From Aquatica leii (taxonomy: Eukaryota > Arthropoda > Insecta > Coleoptera > Lampyridae): DNA of 64,000 nt. The DNA lies in the NCBI GenBank assembly GCA_035610365.1, contig CM069435.1, forward strand, positions 6,474,001-6,538,000, written 5' to 3'. Below are positions 43,634 through 55,567 of the stretch, piece by piece. The position numbers and the translations under genes are program-made. The number at the start of each line of letters is the position of its first letter. The first letter of the stretch is position 1. The notes under the pieces are model-generated. The model searched no databases. It was not told the DNA's origin and saw only the letters and a list, made by a program, of their open reading frames with translations.

Positions 43634-44079
43634 TGTTATCAAGTTCAGAATGAAATTGTGAACAAACAGCAACAATTTGCAAACTTGAGAATTACTAAAC
43701 TAAACTACTACTAAATTTATTGTTACTATGTTACTATGGAAACAACAGGAAAAAACAAAAAAACTACTGGCTAAATTTTATTCAAATTTTAATCATCACT
43801 TTGTTTCATGAAAATAGGCGTTTCCTAAAAATTTCAATAATACCGTTCAACAACTTCTAGGTGTTGCAATTTTTCTGGAAGTCAGTATATACAATGTTGT
43901 TCTTTTCATCTTGCCTCATGATGGAGTGACTTGAAATCCGTAACAATTTTTGCTTATTTTTCAATTATACTCACAATAGAAGCGACTTAAAACTGAGAAA
44001 ATCAATATGGTATTAGGGTATTAAACTTTTTTTTTGTAAATAAAACAATAAAATATTAAGGAAAAACGCTTAAACTAAA

Positions 44080-45680
44080 TCATTGAAATTTATCTGCCCG
44101 CGTTTTAATAGCTTCACGTTTGAAAGATTTTGGAAAATGTCCTATATTCTCTGCTACTGGATAAATATAAGCTTCAGGTATTTTGTCACTGGGTCTTAGA
44201 AATGTAAAGGCATGATTTATCACCTGCAATTTATATTATTTTTGCAACATATTGTTTAATAATACCCGTGTCGGTTTTCATGTTAACTAACACATAGTCA
44301 TCACATTTCAATTCTTCAGTCAAGGTTAAACATATATCAACGTTCTGGATAGTGTCATTTCTATTATCTTGTCTGAAAATGTTTCTTGTCGTTATCACTT
44401 TCCTGAGTTAAAACATTCGAGTCGATACTATCTGAGGAGCTATCAGACGAACCACGCTTTTTGGTTGACGCAGAAGCTTTTTGTAGTTTTTTTTTGCGAA
44501 ATACTTTTTTCTGCTTTACCTTGCATTTTTTTTACCTTTAGTTGTTTTTCCAATATTAAATCTTGTTTTCCCAAGTATTTCTTTCAGAGATTTGTTTATA
44601 AAATTGGTTTGTTGTTTGTTTTTTTTTCGCGCCTTTGGCAGTTTGTCTAAAATTTTGTGTCCATTCACCAAAACTGAACTAGTTGATTTAAAACCAGATT
44701 TTGTGATGTTTTTGTTTAATGCTTCAACTTTATTTAAGGCTTAATTCAATAGACATGGCCTTTGTTTTTTTCATCTTTAAAGACTTCAACGCACCTTTAA
44801 TTGAACAAAACACGAGTACATCTAGTGGTTGAGTGATTTGAATGCAGGTGGCAATAAAATGACATGTAAAGAAACGTTGCTCGCTAGATGTCACCTATAA
44901 GCACTGTTGGACCCGACGGCAGATTGATTGTTAAAGAGAGGTAGAATTATTTACAAAAGCCAATCTTCAAATGCGTTGCTGTCAAACAAGCCCAACTGAT
45001 TGCGGTTATATCTGGCACCGATTGGGCCACTATCCATCCACGTAGACCATAAATGGTAATAAGGCAATAAGGTGCCCAATGCTCCACAAAAACATATGAC
45101 TGACCTTAGATTTTTTATGCACGATCGCTTGTACACGATCCGGATAATCGGTGAAGTTTGCTTTGTCGTAATTGTCAAAAGCTTCAGAGAGAACCTTTTT
45201 TTAGCGTTTTTGAGATATTGTCAAAATATTTATTAATTGCAGCACGACTTTCTTTAATAGATTGTGAAAACCGTTTTGGTAATACACTGTTATGTCTCTT
45301 TAAACAAATTTCCACCTATGTTTGCCGTGACTTATTATTAGTATTATTATTGAAATGTTTTGCCAATTTTATCTAAATAACATTTAACGACTGTTTTCAG
45401 GTTTTCTGCGTCACATGGAAATTCTCAATCGGCAGCAGTGCTTTCACAAAATTCTCTTCTTGGTTGAATAATACCGGTTCATCACTAAGAGGATTCGTAT
45501 GCTGGCCAATAATTTTTGTATATAAGGTTACATAAAAAGTGCCATATTCTTCATTTTGGCCCTCAGGTTGTCTTTTTGATATCGAACCACAGCCTCTTAC
45601 TTTTGTTTGTCGTAGTTGCGATATCTGCGACTACCCGGCCATTTTTCTAATTACTCACGAGTTTCAGGTCGTTCCTAAAA
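44080..45680 (-). pseudogene. pogo/Tigger-like transposase 3, heavily decayed
   Basis: The minus strand gives FLKRHNSVLPKRFSQS-type DNA-binding sequence (about 45300-45200). LPYYHLWSTWMDSGPIGARY then NRNQLGLFDSNAFEDWLL follow in frame 45178-44951, then LPSGPTVLIGD (second Asp, about 44920), ITQPLDVLVFCSIKGALKS (third Asp, about 44835-44780) and GHKILDKLPKA (about 44665-44640), with a Lys/Ser-rich tail to about 44380. The order matches DDE_1 transposases. Stops occur in every frame. It is more degenerate than the two other pogo-like genes in the window. Confidence 0.7.
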
Positions 45681-46189
45681 TGATAATAAAAAATAAATTG
45701 ATACGCCACTGACTTAATGTATTTTTGTATTTCAGTTTAAGGTTTTGCATAGGTGATCAATTAGGGATTAAAAAAATAACTACTACCATATTATATAATT
45801 AATCAACAATGCTACACAATAAAAAGTATATCGCTGAAAAAAGACAATATTTACCTTCAATTTGATCACGTTAAAACAGGTGGAAAACGGTTTATTATCG
45901 ATTAACTGCGGATCTAAATACCAAGTATGTACGCCGGACCTAACTGTATGTAGGAAAAAATCCCAAAAATAATTTCAGCACTGAAATTTAATCTCTTCTT
46001 TCTGATGACGATTGCACATTTTTTTGGTATTGAATTCACCAGCATGCTTAGTTTCTCTTTTAAAAAAAACATGAAATTACGCGTAAATAATTGATTTGAT
46101 TAATTTGATTTTTCTGTGTAGGTTTTTTTTTGATATGATGTATGGTATCTTTTGTCACAAGTTTTTTATTCAGTTTAGGTCAGATAATT

Positions 46190-46640
46190 GTGCTGACCTA
46201 TGCATACGTCATTGACGGTCATTCAAGGTTTTACCAACTTTGCTGTACGGCAAGGAGCATTGTCGTCTTATAAAATAAAATTTTCTTTTTTAAACATGTC
46301 CTTGCCACTGGACTGCATCTTGTGCTGGAGTACTTCAATAGATTTAACGACATTCATCCAGAGATTACATGTAGACCACCAATTTCTTTAGCAGGCTTGC
46401 GACCTTATACTAAGACAGACTTTGTTGGAATTATACACTTTGGGAAAAACCTTCTTTAGGAAATCTTCTGACATACAGCACAGTTATTAATCGTGAAAGT
46501 CGATTCATCACTAAGTACCACTTTTTTTCATTACTCTGTAGTTCAGCTCTTGTGTTCTTTAGCTCAAAGCAAATGATGCTGTTTTGATTTTTGAAACCAG
46601 TGACTTTTGCCATAGTCTACATCATTTAGTCCAAAACTAA
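46190..46640 (-). pseudogene. Tc1/mariner transposase fragment
   Basis: In the minus strand, around 46500-46440, readings in mixed phases (NEKKWYLVMN, STFTINNCAV) resemble the SDES-TF region carrying the first catalytic Asp. At 46340-46210 the strand reads KDMFKKENFIL then DDNAPCRTAKLVKP, the DDNAPCHTA block with the second Asp. A stop precedes the second block. No terminal repeats were seen. Identification rests on two short blocks. Confidence 0.5.
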
Positions 46641-46699
46641 ACCGTTTTTTTCTCACAATAGAAGTGCACGTCCTTAGACCTGTAGTATCAGATCGGTTT

Positions 46700-46845
46700 T
46701 ACGAAAAATGGTCGCGGACATTTGATCGCGTGAAAAAATGTCGCGCACATTTAGTCGCGCGTCAAAAGGTCGCCGACGAAAAAAGGTCGCCGGCGACAAA
46801 AGGACGCGGGCAAATGGTCGCGCGAAAAAAGGACACCTAGGAAAA
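46700..46845. repeat. GC-rich tandem repeat, likely MULE terminal region
   Basis: About eight units of roughly 15 bp with the plan A(3-5)-TGGTCGCGxx: ATGGTCGCGGAC, TTTGATCGCGTGA, ATGTCGCGCAC, TTTAGTCGCGCGTC, AAGGTCGCCGACG, AAGGTCGCCGGCGAC, AAGGACGCGGGC, AATGGTCGCGCGA. It is far more GC- and CpG-rich than its surroundings and lies just downstream of the MULE transposase C terminus (47221), the position of a terminal repeat. No second copy was found beyond 48.55 kb. Confidence 0.6.
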
Positions 46846-47220
46846 TATAACTTTTGGTTTATGCTTAAAACGACGAGCTGGTAATATAGTATAGATGTAG
46901 ACCGTCCCACAACACTGCAAATATGTTCAAAATTGCATTTAACTTTCCTTCACACTTTATCCAGGCTTAGGACTGCCAGGTAACAACTGGCGTATTTAAA
47001 AGTTGTTTTCAAAATTTTTGTTTTCATTTTATTTATTTTGTTTGTTGTTTTTTGCATTTTATATATGTAATGTAATATAATGTATACTTTAAAGTCGGTT
47101 TTCACATAGCCTTTGTCATTTTTTAATTTTTCTTTTTTCTTATTAATTTTTTTCGTTTTTTTTGCTTTTTACATCTGTAATGTACTATAATGTATACTGT
47201 AATTAATTTTTTTTTGCTTT

Positions 47221-48530
47221 TTATATCTGTAGTTGGAAATTATGAGCAATTCCTCTTAAATATTCCAAATTGGGCCGGTTGCCATATTGTTGACAAATGG
47301 TTTTTATTCGCTGCGCGCTATCTTTATAAATTTTTTTACTTGGCGGTTCGTTTTCAGCTATATACTGCTCAACTTTCAAAGAGTTTAAACTTTCCTCTTT
47401 CTTTAACGAATTGATAAATTTCCATACATTTGGATGTGCTGCATTCAATATAGACGTGAAACTGTTGTGCCATCGTTGGACAGAATTATTTGTTCGTGGT
47501 ATATCCTCCTGTATAAATTCAAAGCAATTCTAAAGATTTCTTGAAAACTGAGGTTGCTTCCTTTGATGTCGTCGGTCCAAACGGCCTATCCACATATGTA
47601 TCTTCAAAATAATTTATAAATGATGATAGCAAAATTTCATTTTGCGTCTAAAATTCGCTGTCCAATATCTCTTCGAACGTTGCAACAACATTTTTTTCGG
47701 GTACGTACGCAAGAGCAGCCAGTTGTCGTAGTTGTAGAGAAAAATTCGCGTCTTTTGTATAACGTCGTTGCAATCCTGTACGTTGCATGTTTCTCCACAA
47801 ACATTGAGTAAAATGAAAGAAACAGCCACGAATTCTGACTTCAGGGAACTCTTCTTCTACAGCATTAATTGCGGCTCTTTCAAAATAGAAGAAGAGCATA
47901 AACGGTTGGTACAACGTTGCTATACTGTACGCCATGAATTGTATACAGCTGACCAAATAATGGAGGAGTACACGTAAACGTTCCATCAGCATACCACTGA
48001 TCACAGTTCTCCATAAAAGTTAAATTTCTTTTAGTGGAAAATATCAACATTCTTTGTTCGTTTGGACCACTATCGAATAAAAGAAAAGGTTCGCCATTGC
48101 TGTTTCTGATGTATTTTTCTAGAAAAACAAGTTCAGTTAAATTAATAGGATTTGCCGGAATTTCCTTCCTTTTTTTAACGTGTGTGTTGAATAGTTCGCT
48201 TTAGGGATGCCATAGAAGGTAATTGCCCAGTTGCACCCAAAGAAACTTCTTGAGAAGCACTAGCTAATATAGCTTGTGTCGTTCAACTTGTTCAGCCATT
48301 TCTTTTATTCTATTACAAGCTCGCTTTGCTTCTAATTTGGCTGCATCTGCAACGTGATTGTGGCTTGTACTTTTCACTGCTTCATCTCCCACTGTGTGAA
48401 CACTTCCGGTACATTTATTCTTATTGTAGTGACCACACTTCCAAATTGTCTTTTCACCAATCACTTTTTCCTTTCTATGGGTAAATCCATTGTACACCAA
48501 CATATTGGCAACTTGGTTATCTGCTTGCAT
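47221..48530 (-). pseudogene. FLYWCH-domain Mutator-like (MULE) transposase, broken
   Basis: Starts MQADNQVANMLVYNGFTHRK (48530), then IGEKTIWKCGHYNKNKCTGS and KSTSHNHVADAAKLEAKRAC, a FLYWCH zinc finger. Other phases follow with MASLKRTIQHTR, FLLFDSGPNEQRMLIF-like and WYADGTF (catalytic Asp region, about 47985). ERAAINAVEEEFPEVRIRGC then FFHFTQCLWRNMQRTGLQRR is frame 48004-47648, the MULE central domain. The C-terminal HPNVWKFINSLKKEESLN is frame 47448-47221. Frameshifts separate these blocks. If whole it would transpose the element bounded on one side by the repeat at 46.7 kb. Confidence 0.8.
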
Positions 48531-48619
48531 TTTTTATGACACACATTTTAAAAAAATTAAAAAGGTACAGTTCATACTATAATCTGACATTGTCTTATGC
48601 ATTAATTGAATTTTCGTAC

Positions 48620-49130
48620 TTCAGGTGGTTGAATTATTTGACGAGACGGCAGCAATTGCTAAATCTAAAAAAGCTTTTAATGACGAAGCTGTTAAGAGAG
48701 GACTAGTTTTTATAAAAGCACACTTTTCCGGCATTCCTGACGAATTAAAGAAGTTAGAAAAAAGCAAAACCGCAATGACCTAATCTTTCGCTACATTCGA
48801 AAGAATAAGAACAATTATAAGAGCATGTCCAGGGACTATAGGAAAAAAAATTAATCAAAAATCGGATTCCGTCACATCAGAAAACTCTTCCTTTGACCTC
48901 TTTAAACAACTGACTAAAATTCAAGAAGGGGAGGTCATGAAGCATCGACAGAAAACATCTTTAACAATAACGGAAACATGGGCATTAAAATTTGCTCCAC
49001 TAACATTTTGTGATGTCGAAAGAACTTTTTTCCTTTTATAAAAATATTTTAAATGATAAAAGGCAACAGCTTCTTGATCAAAATATTGAAAAATATTTGA
49101 TTTGTGATTGGAAAAATAATAGCACTTAAT
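48620..49130 (+). pseudogene. hAT-like transposase C-terminal fragment
   Basis: The plus strand reads VVELFDETAAIAKSKKAFND, then KRGLVFIKAHFSGIPDELKK, a stop, and SFATFERIRTIIRACPG. Next is ETWALKFAPLTFCDVERTFF with, in a shifted phase, NDKRQQLLDQNIEKYLICDW at about 49050-49110. FAPLTFCDVER-F is the hATC dimerisation signature of CGGBP1-like hAT proteins. The catalytic domain is absent, so this is a 3' fragment. It lies head-to-head with the MULE, whose missing end should be in this area. Confidence 0.7.
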
Positions 49131-49157
49131 AAACACTCTAAAACAAAAAATAAACTG

Positions 49158-51621
49158 TTAATTCCCTTGTTATCTTAGCGTTACATATATGTAACGCAAA
49201 TTAGCGGTATTTGTTTTACCATTCCTGTACTTTTTACAGCCGTTTTTGATAGATAGCGCCACTATAACGTTTGGTCTACTATATTTACACGTTCTTCTTG
49301 TAACGGTTTTTTGTATCAAGTGGTTATATTGAATTTTGTGAATTAATTTGTATACATACGTGTGAATATCTACTTTTGTGAAAATGGACGTTCAATTTCT
49401 GTAAGTATTGTAATTCTTAGGTCGCTAAATATTATGACTTCAAATAATGTCATTTAGATCTATATCGAGTCAAAAGGTGTTGGTTGTTTCTTTACAGGCC
49501 ATTGTATTGTGGTGTTACATATAAGTAACACTAGGACAATGTGCTACCAAATAATTCTATAAAATATTTTCTGTTATAAATTTTGTTATGCAATTAATTC
49601 GTGCATCTAAATCTAAGCTGTTTACATTTTACATTAGTGATGGTCTAACCTTAGAGGAAGCTTTACGAATTGCTTACGAAGATGACGAAGTTAATGCTAT
49701 TTATACAGAACCTCCAGAAGTAAATATACTTACTGATGAGGACTCGGGTAACGAAGATGAAGATGGTGATTTGGATCACCTATCTGGTCGACAGCTACGT
49801 GCTCAGGCCGAAGTAAAGCGGAAAGGTGAAGCGAGCGAGGAGAAGGTACCAGTGAATATAAAAAGTAACAGAGCGAAAGGCAAAAAAGGGAACAGAAAGT
49901 TTTCGTGGCTCGATGGAGATATTGTTCCTTCTAAAAAAGAATTTCCCGTTCCCGACTTTATGCAATATGCAGAGCTGGGTCCTACTGAACTTTTTGAATT
50001 ATTTTGGGATAATAAACTTTTTTGTTACTTACAACAAGAAACAAAAAAATACGCCCTGTTTAAAAACTGCCTTGACCCTAACATAACAATAGAAGAATTA
50101 AAATGTTTTATCGGCATAATGATTTTGAGTGGTTACAACAGCAAACCAGGGAAACGATGCTATTGGGTTTCGCAAGCAGATATGGGAAATCCGATGGTTC
50201 AAAATGGTATGCAAAGGAATAGGTTTGAGCAGATCATGAGATTTATACACTTGGTGGATAATAATAAAGTCGACACATCCGATAAGGCATGGAAAATTCA
50301 CCCGCTAATGGACTACTTGAAAGAGAAGTTTTTACACCATTTTACACCAGAAGAAGATTTGGACTACGACGAATCAATGGTCAAATACTTTGGTCGACAC
50401 GGATGTAAACAATTTATCCGTGGGAAACCTATTCGCTTCGGATTCAAAATGTGGTCTTTGAACGCAAAATGTGGATACCTTGTAAATTTCGACATCTATC
50501 AAGGGAAGAATCCAAGAAGTATCAAAAATGACGAAATACTGTATGGAAAATGTACTGCTCCGTTAATTCACATGCTTGGAGAACTTCCTGCTGATAAACA
50601 GAAATTACGATATAAACTTTACGTGGACAATTTGTTAACCAGCGTCAATCTGCTTAAAAATCTGCGGGAAAAAGGTATTTGGTGTACCGGAACCATTAGA
50701 GAATATCGAGCGCCCAAAAACATACCTTTTACTCAGAAGAATTGTTTTAAAAAAGAATCCCACCGAGGTGACTTACAAACAATAGTCGATCGCAATAGTG
50801 GGATCATGTTTGTACGCTGGTCTGATAACAACGTCGTGACATGTGCTTCAACGTGTTTTGGGAAGGAACCAATTTCTTACATTAAACGGTTTTCCCAAAG
50901 AGACAAAAAAGTTATCCAGGTACCACGACCTTATTTAGTAGCAAAATGTAGTAGTTCAATGGGCGGAACAGATCTAATGGACCAGAATGTATCGAGATAC
51001 AGAATTGGTATTAGATCAAAAGGTTACTTGACGTTTCTTTAGAGAATGCATTATATGTTTACAACAAAACCGGAAAGTCGTCAAAGCAGCTAGAATTTGG
51101 AAGAAATATAGCTACCACTTATATTATAAGATATGGCACAGAATCTAAAGGGACAGGAAGACCTAAGTCATGCTTGTTGAATTCTATCAGAGCGAACACC
51201 GATATACGTTACGATCAACTGAATCACATTTTGGTTTACATTCCAAATAAAAAAAGAAGACGTTGTGCTTATGAAGGCTGCACTTCCAGTGTTCGAACCA
51301 TGTGTAGAAAATGTGATCTGGGTCTCTGCATAGATTGTAATTTGCAATTTCATACAAAATAACACCCTGTATAAATATTTTATGTATGTATTTTTGTGCT
51401 TTCTCATTATAAATAAAATTTCTTAAAGTAGCAATTGATGTATCATTTTGCATACATGATATCCTAGGGTTACACATATGTAACAGCTTATAAAACACAC
51501 CCTATATATTTTTTGAAGTGGATAACGGGTAATATGTGTTCCTTAGTATTAATCAGATCATACTAAAACATTAAATACATAATAAAATAAAAATATCATA
51601 ATTCGGGATAATAAGGGTTAA
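49158..51621 (+). mobile_element. piggyBac element, near complete
   Basis: TTAA at 49158-49161 and at 51618-51621 marks the piggyBac target duplication. The inner termini are TTCCCTTGTTATC on the left and, reverse-complemented, CCCTTATTATCC on the right. Inside both ends lies a palindrome of the type GTTACATATATGTAAC (49180-49195, a variant at 49513-49529, and 51471-51485). One plus-strand transposase gene fills the 2.46 kb. It is the best-preserved DNA transposon in the window. Confidence 0.9.
49384..51361 (+). CDS. piggyBac transposase, two exons, one internal frame disruption
   Basis: Predicted exon 1 is 49384-49400 (M D V Q F L-) before donor GTAAGT; the acceptor TTTTACATTAG ends at 49637. 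The join gives MDVQFLDGLTLEEALRIAYE in frame, more natural than the ATG at 49588. The acidic N terminus is followed by the DDE_Tnp_1_7 domain, with DYDESMVKYFGRHGCKQF (first Asp, residue near 250), LYVDNLLTSVNLLKNL (second Asp) and SSMGGTDLMDQNVSRYRI (third Asp region). The frame stops at 51042 after GYLTFL. An offset frame continues ENALYVYNKTGKSSKQLEFG to the C-terminal Cys-rich finger CRKCDLGLCIDCNLQFHTK at 51361. The shift, with a small deletion, probably inactivates it. Confidence 0.8.
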
Positions 51622-54600
51622 AAGATATTTGTGCCTTTTTATTGCCTTTTTGGCAGGTTTAATATACCTTTTATGCCACCTTTTTTGGTATTTTTTCTTG
51701 TCTTACTATCCGCTCTTTATATATTATATTATTATTTCGATATTGTTAATTTAGATATAAAATGACAGTTGAGTACTCAAAGAATCTTAATATAATGATT
51801 GAAATTGGAAAATTACCATATATCCTAATAGTATCTGTTATACTTTAAAAAAATGTTTAATATGACATTAGGGTATAATAATTGCAACCACTAACTAAAA
51901 ATAATTAACGAAAATATGGAAATAATGTGCGGTAAAGTTCAAAAACCAGCCTAGATTTTGGTGATGCAAAACTTTTTAACATCACTGTACTTAGTATTTA
52001 AATAACATACGTTTATGTATTTACTTATTTTGACTACTGTATGCTAACAATGTTTTATTAGGTATATGTAATGATTTTGATATCGTATCGCATTAGTGAT
52101 TACAAAAGATCTAACAACTTCTAAATAGTGCCAAAGTTTTTTAGATTACGAAGTTGTTACTGGCCCGTGAGGTTTTAAAGCGCCACTGAGAACACATTTG
52201 CGTTAGTAAAAAGTTCCGTTTCAAAGAGAATAAAGAAAAGCTTTATTAACGAGTTAAGCGAGTTTTAACGTGTAAAATAAATAGTCGATTAGTAACGATT
52301 CTGCTGTTTTGGATACGTTTTAACTAAACTGTCAAAAGCTTATACTCTTTATTTTGAAAAAAATAAACGCTTTTTAAGGCGCTGTAATCTTTAAACGCAT
52401 TCAGCTCTTCATAAATAGGATTACGCTATCGTTTAGACGATGCATAATCTCTTGATGTGCATATAAACATACAAAAGGAACTGATAAAACATTGAATCCT
52501 TATTAAACCAACGAAACTGCGAATGAAGTTTAATTAAAATTTTCGTAATTAGTCGGTTAATAATTATTGTTTAAACTTTGTTAAGGATATAGGTGTTATT
52601 TGCACTTATTGTCAGAGTGTTGAGTACATAATATTAATCCAATTTTAATCTGCATATGGTCTAACCGTAAAAGAACAAAACTGAAGTTCACGTAGAAATT
52701 AGCATATACAGTTCATAGAACTTTCCGGGTGTTAATTTTCTAAATACCGTCTCGTCTACACAGGGACATCACATACTAAGCTTAGATAGTTACATAGTTA
52801 GAAATGTGGGAAAACTACAGCTGGTGTATCTAAATTATGATCAAGCACCTTAAACAGCCTGCAGGAGCAGTATACGGACAGCTTTTGGCTTTACTTTAGC
52901 AAAATTCGCGTGCAACAGTTTACAAAACAATTTAACACTTGAAATATTACCAACAGTAATATTACCAGACGTTGCTTTAGCGAATACTTACAAAAAAGAA
53001 TGTAATAAAAATGCATGTCTGGAACGCTCGCTTTGATTCTCCGAGCGCGCAAGGATGAGAAAATAAAAAAAAATAGGGAGCTCTGCTTAAATCCTGTGTG
53101 TACTTCTTGCATGATTAGATTATTGGCAAGCGAATTCTAATAGAAAATGCACACTTGGGGCAACCATCGATCACGATTCATTCAGTCAGAGTCGGTGAAG
53201 CTTTTCTGTTAACCGATAACGAGATTTTTGGATTTTTACTTTTTTAATAAGAACTTTTGCGGTTTAAAAATATATTGAATTTATAATAGCGTTGAAACTA
53301 ACAATATTTATTTAAGTTAAGTACTATTACCTGAATGTTATATAAATAAGCCATTTTACGGTTTTTATTTTATGACCTGTATGCATTAGATTCTATGCAC
53401 CGAACAACCCTTGACTGTCTTTTGAGACGAATACGGACGTGTTGTAGAGTAATATCTGTATAAATTTACTGGCAAATTTATATTCACTTACACGTAATGG
53501 TATAAGCAAAACTTATAGTGCACGATTTTACTTAATATAAGATCATACTGCTACTTCGTTTAATGTGGCACTAAAACAGAGACTAGACTGTATAAATATT
53601 GCTGATGTGCATAAATTCGGGTATTTTTAAAAATTAAAATTGCAAAACATTGGCAAATATTGAAAATAAACCAAATTTCTTAAAGCAATATTGCGTTAAC
53701 ATTTTTACAATTTTAGTATCGATCTTTGTTTTTCTTTTATATCAATAAAGTTAAATTGAAGTGGTTCTTGACTTATTCGATTCAATATCAAACAAGTTTT
53801 ATAATTTTGCATTATCTTTGCTTTAAATTCATAAAATTAAAACCCAGAAAGGTAAATATTTAAAATGCAAAAGAAAATTTACATTTAACAATAATCTTAA
53901 CTTAAAAGACTTGAATAAATTGAAATTGTTTTATTTAAGATTTATTTTTGGTTTTTAGGTATGTATTATTTCAACTATAAAAAATTAGTTCTTATTGCTG
54001 TAGAAAAATTACTCAAACAATAATGATTAACTACATCGAGTTCAAACATTTTGGAAAATTATTAATTATAGTCAAATGTGTTTTTGTTTAGTAAATTTTT
54101 TATTTTTAATTTTTCGTTGTTTCTAATTTAATTATTGGTTTTATTGGATTTTACAAACAATCTTTGAAAGCGAGTTAAATGTGGTAGTGATCACAACGTG
54201 ACAGATCTAATTTGAAAGAAATTCAGCGACAAATATTAACTAAACACGAACGTGTTTAAAAATTAGGACTAAATGTATAAAACTTTAGACGATTTGGAAA
54301 AAATTATAATTTTGCATTTTATTAAAAAAGCTGCAACTTTTTTTTATTTGTTGTCTAACCGTTAGTGCAAAATTTCATTATTTAAAGACATTTTTTTCTG
54401 GTAAATCAAAATATGCTATTTATAAATTTTGTTTAAGCAAATTCCGAAATTGTTAAGCCTTAAAAGAGCCTTATCAAATTAATATAGTTTTAGTTAAAAT
54501 GCCTAAAATACTTCAGCGCCGGATTTCAGCCCGGTTTTTTTATCGAACCGGCCCTCGCACATGTGATATACGATTGTAATACTGTAATGGATTTTAAAAT

Positions 54601-54840
54601 TAATTTATTTAAAACCAACTATTTAAACGTAATTTAGTAATGATTATTATAAGTATACCATTATAAAAAGTAATCAAAAGTAACGATATTTAAGAAAAAC
54701 AACATATATGTAATTTATATATGATTATCACTCGATATTTATAAACAATGGCTACGGATAACTTTTACCTTATTTAATATAGTTAAAGTAATCCATCTCT
54801 TTAAGTGGAGAAATTGTAATAGAATATAATATTTTTTCTT
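51622..54840. other. AT-rich stretch without a recognisable gene
   Basis: More than 3 kb without a protein-like ORF or element termini. Nothing could be supported. Confidence 0.55.
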
Positions 54841-54883
54841 AAAGTCAATCCACAGTTATACTTTAATTTTTATTATAAAACTA

Positions 54884-54912
54884 GTTTCAACAATTTAAAT
54901 TGTCATCATCAG
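54884..54912 (-). ncRNA. Hammerhead-like core in PLE arm 1
   Basis: The minus strand reads CTGATGA, TG, stem ACAAT, loop TTAA, stem ATTGT, T, GAAAC. It fits CUGANGA...GAAAC with a 5 bp stem II. The second arm has the same at 55877-55904 on the plus strand but with GAAC in place of GAAAC. Confidence 0.45.
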
Positions 54913-55088
54913 TTATATTAAAAAGCAAATCAATTAACAAGAATAATTAAACATTTAAAAGAGCTTACACATTATATCAAATCATAAAAATTGAATGACA
55001 AACGTCAACAAATTAAAAATTTTAAATTCAAACTGACATTAAATACACAGCCATAGGTGATATGAAAAAGAGAAATGAAAAAAATAAG

Positions 55089-55567
55089 TTAAAATTTATT
55101 ACTAAGAAGAGGAGAAATATTTAATTCAAGAATTTCATTAAGACAATTATCTGAATTTTCATTATAAAGACGATGAATTTCAAGAATTTCAAGATGATTA
55201 AGAAAAGAACTTTTGTTACAAAAATGAAGAATTTTTACATTAAGGTCAGAAGAAAAAGAATGACCAGTAGACAAAATATGATTAACGAAAGAAAAACAAG
55301 TGTTTGATATACTAGAATTTAAATACCTATTAATAAAATAAATATGATCTTTTAATCTTGTTTTAAACTTTCTACCAGTTTGTCCTACATAAGAACAATT
55401 GCGAAAAGAGCAAGAAATTTTATACACGCCAGATTTATCTAAAGAAGAAACAGAATCTTTATTATTAACAATAAATATTTTAAATTACGATTAGTAGAAA
55501 AAGAAATAGAAATATTATACTTTTTAAAATAATTTTTAAGAAAAAGAGAACAAGAATTAATATAAGG
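55089..55567 (-). pseudogene. Penelope-like GIY-YIG endonuclease domain
   Basis: From 55567 the minus strand reads MPYINSCSLFLKNYFKKYNI then, after a frameshift near 55435, YKISCSFRNCSYVGQTGRKF and KTRLKDHIYFIN, ending SPLLSNKF* at 55089. The Y-K-I ... Y-V-G-Q-T-G-R arrangement is the GIY-YIG nuclease signature that follows the reverse transcriptase in Penelope-like elements. The reverse transcriptase is missing: the 5' side abuts the inverted second copy. That copy (plus strand, 55568-55705) keeps only the end of the same domain, NHLEILEIHRLYNENSDN to SPLLSNTF. Confidence 0.85.

Larger units (their letters stand above)
40239..43890 (-). mobile_element. Tc1-like element with ~105 bp TIRs, internally interrupted
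   Basis: The left TIR begins TATACTGTCTTCCAG (about 40239) and runs through GAAAAATTGCAACACCTAGA to about 40350. The right TIR (43778-43888, inverted) matches it nearly base for base. TA flanks both ends. The transposase is on the minus strand: N-terminal part 43633-43405 and C-terminal part 41091-40378. About 2.3 kb of foreign DNA, including a hAT element at 42109-43038, separates them. Confidence 0.85.

Noticed and set aside
46674..46910. Minus-strand Arg-rich ORF over the GC-rich array
   Set aside because: Composition is produced by the 15 bp tandem repeat; not a protein gene.
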